Below are positions 6,948 to 8,984 of a stretch of DNA of 8,984 nt, in pieces; positions within the stretch are counted from its first letter, which is position 1, and each line of letters opens with the position of its first letter. The position numbers were made by a program, and so were the translations under genes. Source of the stretch: Alphaproteobacteria bacterium (GTDB lineage Bacteria; Pseudomonadota; Alphaproteobacteria; Sphingomonadales; SMXR01); assembly GCA_004356215.1 (NCBI GenBank), contig SMXR01000073.1:1-8984 (forward strand), written 5' to 3'. The notes below the pieces were generated by a model, which did no database searches, had not been told where the DNA came from, and saw nothing but the letters and a program-made list of their open reading frames with translations.

Positions 6948-8123
6948 ATGAGCAAAAGTGCCACATACGCCAAAGACGCAAAACATTTGATTCCCGGGCC
7001 CAGGGAAGAAAACTGGCGCTATGCCGATTTGTCCCTAATTAGGGGCAACGTTCTCCCAATTGCGAAGGAGGAGCCTACACTCCATAAGCCTATACCGATT
7101 TCAAAATGGCCAAGACTGGTGATCGGGAACGGCAAGGTTGTTGAAAAACCTGAAACCCTTAAAGGCCTAGAAGTTACCTTCGGTGCCGGGGAGAATAAGA
7201 AATCTGCCACCGCGCCGGCAGACCATCCCCTGGAGCGTATTAATAACGATTTGGCCACTGCCGGGGTACAAATAACAATTTCCAAAGACTATAACCTTGC
7301 CGGTCTTGAAATTATTTTTGTCGAGGATGGCCCTAAGGAAAGCGCCCGGCACCTGAAGAATATGATTGTTCTTGAAGAGGATGCCAAAGCCAAGATTTTG
7401 CTCCGTACTCTGGGGCAAAGGGGGGCAAGCTGGGTCAACACGGTAACCACTGTGTCTGTAGGAAAGAATGCCGGGCTTTTTCTTGTCACGGATTTTGAAG
7501 CTGTTCAAAAGACCTTAATATCCAGTTTGATAAAAGCACAGGTTTATAAAGGTGGTTCCCTTGATATTTTCAGCTTAGGAATTGGGCTTCCTTCGCTTCG
7601 AAACGAGGTTGAGGTTAAATTAAAAGGCAAAGGCGCGCGGACAAACCTTAAGGGGGGCTTGCTTGCGGCTGAAGGTGAGGTCATCGATTTTGTCACCCGC
7701 ATTTTTCATACCTCACCCGGGGCGAACAGTGACCAGACCTTCCGTGCTGTGGCCGGTCGCAAGGGCAAAACAGCCTATCAGGGCCGCGTTGTGGTGGAGA
7801 AAGACGCCCAAAAAACCGAAGCCCACCAAAGCTGTAAAAATTTGATTTTGGAACGCACGGGCGAGGCCAATGTCAAACCAGAACTATTGATCTTCGCCGA
7901 TGATGTTATTTGTTCACACGGGGCTACGGTGGGCGAGCTTGATGAAGCCTCATTGTTTTACATGATGCAGCGCGGCATCCCGAAAGAGGAGGCCAAGGCG
8001 TTGCTGGTGCGGGCTTTTTTAGGCGATATTTTTGAAGGCCTGAATGATCAAGTATTGATGGCGCATTTCGAACAAAAAATTGATACCTGGATGCAGCAAA
8101 ACCTGGTGGGGAAAAAGAAATGA
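6948..8123 (+). CDS. sufD: Fe-S cluster assembly protein SufD
   Basis: SufD is the SufB paralogue that pairs with SufB in the SufBC2D scaffold and is needed for iron acquisition by the complex. The product is 391 residues. Family features are ENWRYADLS (21-29) near the N-terminus, a beta-helix core, AYQGRVVVEKDAQKTEAHQS (276-295) and the C-terminal ICSHGATVGELDE (321-333). In that last stretch Cys322 and His324 correspond to E. coli Cys358 and His360, the latter implicated in cluster assembly. The C-terminal half is well conserved, while residues 30-120 look divergent and short, making the protein shorter than many SufD (often above 420). The ribosome binding site is weak (GAAAG), so coupling to sufC, 8 bp upstream, is likely. 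Its stop overlaps the sufS start. Confidence 0.95.
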   Translation: MSKSATYAKDAKHLIPGPREENWRYADLSLIRGNVLPIAKEEPTLHKPIPISKWPRLVIGNGKVVEKPETLKGLEVTFGAGENKKSATAPADHPLERINNDLATAGVQITISKDYNLAGLEIIFVEDGPKESARHLKNMIVLEEDAKAKILLRTLGQRGASWVNTVTTVSVGKNAGLFLVTDFEAVQKTLISSLIKAQVYKGGSLDIFSLGIGLPSLRNEVEVKLKGKGARTNLKGGLLAAEGEVIDFVTRIFHTSPGANSDQTFRAVAGRKGKTAYQGRVVVEKDAQKTEAHQSCKNLILERTGEANVKPELLIFADDVICSHGATVGELDEASLFYMMQRGIPKEEAKALLVRAFLGDIFEGLNDQVLMAHFEQKIDTWMQQNLVGKKK

Positions 8124-8984
8124 ACCGGCCGGAAAATATAAAAACTTTTGATATTGAGACAGTGCGGGCGGATTTCCCGATTCTGGCCGATACGGTTTAC
8201 GGCAAGCCCCTGACATTTCTGGATTCTGCCGCCAGCGCGCAAAAGCCAAAGGTGGTGATCGATACGGTGGCTGAGCTTTACAGCCATGGCTATGCCAACA
8301 TCCATCGCGGCATGTACAAGCTTAGCCAGGAAGCGACCGAAGCTTACGAGCAAACCCGTTTTCTGGTCCGGGAGTTTATCAACGCGGCGTCCCACAAGGA
8401 ATGCCTGTTTGTCCGCAATGCCACCGAAGGTATTAATTTAGTGGCACAAAGCTATGGCCGGACATTCCTGACCAAGGGCGATGAAATAATCCTGACCACC
8501 CTTGAGCACCACTCAAACATTGTCCCCTGGCAGTTGCTTGCCGAAGAAAAAGGGTTATCCCTGAAAATTGTACCGATAAGCGATGAGGGCGAAGTCGACA
8601 TGGCCGCTTTTAAAGAGCTGCTGTCGAGTAAAACCAAAATGGTTGCGGTGGCGCATATCTCCAACGCCATTGGCACGGTGCTGCCGGTGAAAGAGATTAT
8701 TTCGCTTGCCCATAAGGCGGGCGCCAAGGTGTTGCTTGATGGCTGTCAGGCTGCGCCCCATATAAAAATTGATGTCCAGGACCTGGATGTGGATTTTTAC
8801 GTTTTCTCTGGCCACAAGGTTTACGGACCCACCGGGGTTGGAGTTTTATACGGCAAAGAAGAATTGCTGAACGCAATGCCGCCGTGGCAGGGTGGTGGCG
8901 ATATGATCGATTTGGTGACCTTCGAGAAGACCACCTACAACGTTTTGCCCCACAAGTTTGAAGCCGGAACCCCGAACATTGCCG
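8120..8984 (+). CDS. sufS: Cysteine desulfurase SufS (partial, C-terminus beyond window)
   Basis: SufS is a class V PLP-dependent cysteine desulfurase (group II) that takes sulfur from L-cysteine and supplies it to the SufBCD scaffold as persulfide. The first 288 residues are present. Motifs seen are FLDSAASAQKP (33-43), NIHRGMYKLS (60-69), RNATEGINLVA (99-109), LEHHSNIVPWQ (128-138) with the PLP-stacking His131, the pyridine-binding Asp207 in LLDGCQAAPH, and FSGHKVYGPTG (229-239) with the Schiff-base Lys233. The last visible residues, FEAGTPNIA, are the conserved stretch before the catalytic-cysteine region, which lies off the window along with about 120 residues. The ATG at 8120 overlaps the sufD stop by 4 bp (ATGA), implying translational coupling. 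Residue 209 is Cys where many homologues have Ala. The length and motifs exclude the NifS/IscS group. Confidence 0.96.
   Translation, partial: MNRPENIKTFDIETVRADFPILADTVYGKPLTFLDSAASAQKPKVVIDTVAELYSHGYANIHRGMYKLSQEATEAYEQTRFLVREFINAASHKECLFVRNATEGINLVAQSYGRTFLTKGDEIILTTLEHHSNIVPWQLLAEEKGLSLKIVPISDEGEVDMAAFKELLSSKTKMVAVAHISNAIGTVLPVKEIISLAHKAGAKVLLDGCQAAPHIKIDVQDLDVDFYVFSGHKVYGPTGVGVLYGKEELLNAMPPWQGGGDMIDLVTFEKTTYNVLPHKFEAGTPNIA

Overview
The window is a stretch of ordinary chromosomal housekeeping DNA, most likely from an alphaproteobacterium. The clearest marker is an intact GcrA cell-cycle regulator, a family essentially confined to Alphaproteobacteria. An Rrf2-regulated sufBCDS cluster and a balanced base composition fit this, and a lineage outside the very GC-rich groups is plausible. 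No transposase, integrase, phage gene, CRISPR array, tRNA or rRNA was seen. Coding density is high; the only gene-free stretches are about 161 bp (3503-3663) and 148 bp (4081-4228).

Layout. 36-1481 (+) encodes a TrkH-type potassium channel subunit. It meets argD (1485-2675, minus) tail to tail with a 3-bp gap. argD (acetylornithine aminotransferase) lies 5 bp downstream of an ABC-2 type permease gene (2681-3502, minus), so these two look like one leftward transcription unit. A divergent control region separates them from gcrA (3664-4080, +). gcrA ends in a probable Rho-independent terminator. After that comes an Rrf2/IscR-like regulator (4229-4693) and then sufB, sufC, sufD and sufS, with gaps of 13, 16 and 8 bp and a 4-bp ATGA overlap at sufD/sufS. 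sufS runs off the right edge.

How the genes work together. SufS takes sulfur from cysteine, and the SufBCD scaffold complex, with SufC as its ATPase, assembles Fe-S clusters. The Rrf2 protein carries a cysteine cluster suited to sensing Fe-S status. Upstream of it is a 29-bp imperfect palindrome (4150-4178) that resembles the E. coli IscR type 1 site and overlaps a plausible promoter, so autoregulation of the suf operon is the obvious model. This control region, with its second dyad and a hairpin over the ribosome binding site, is the most interesting part of the window. I found no convincing previously undescribed system.
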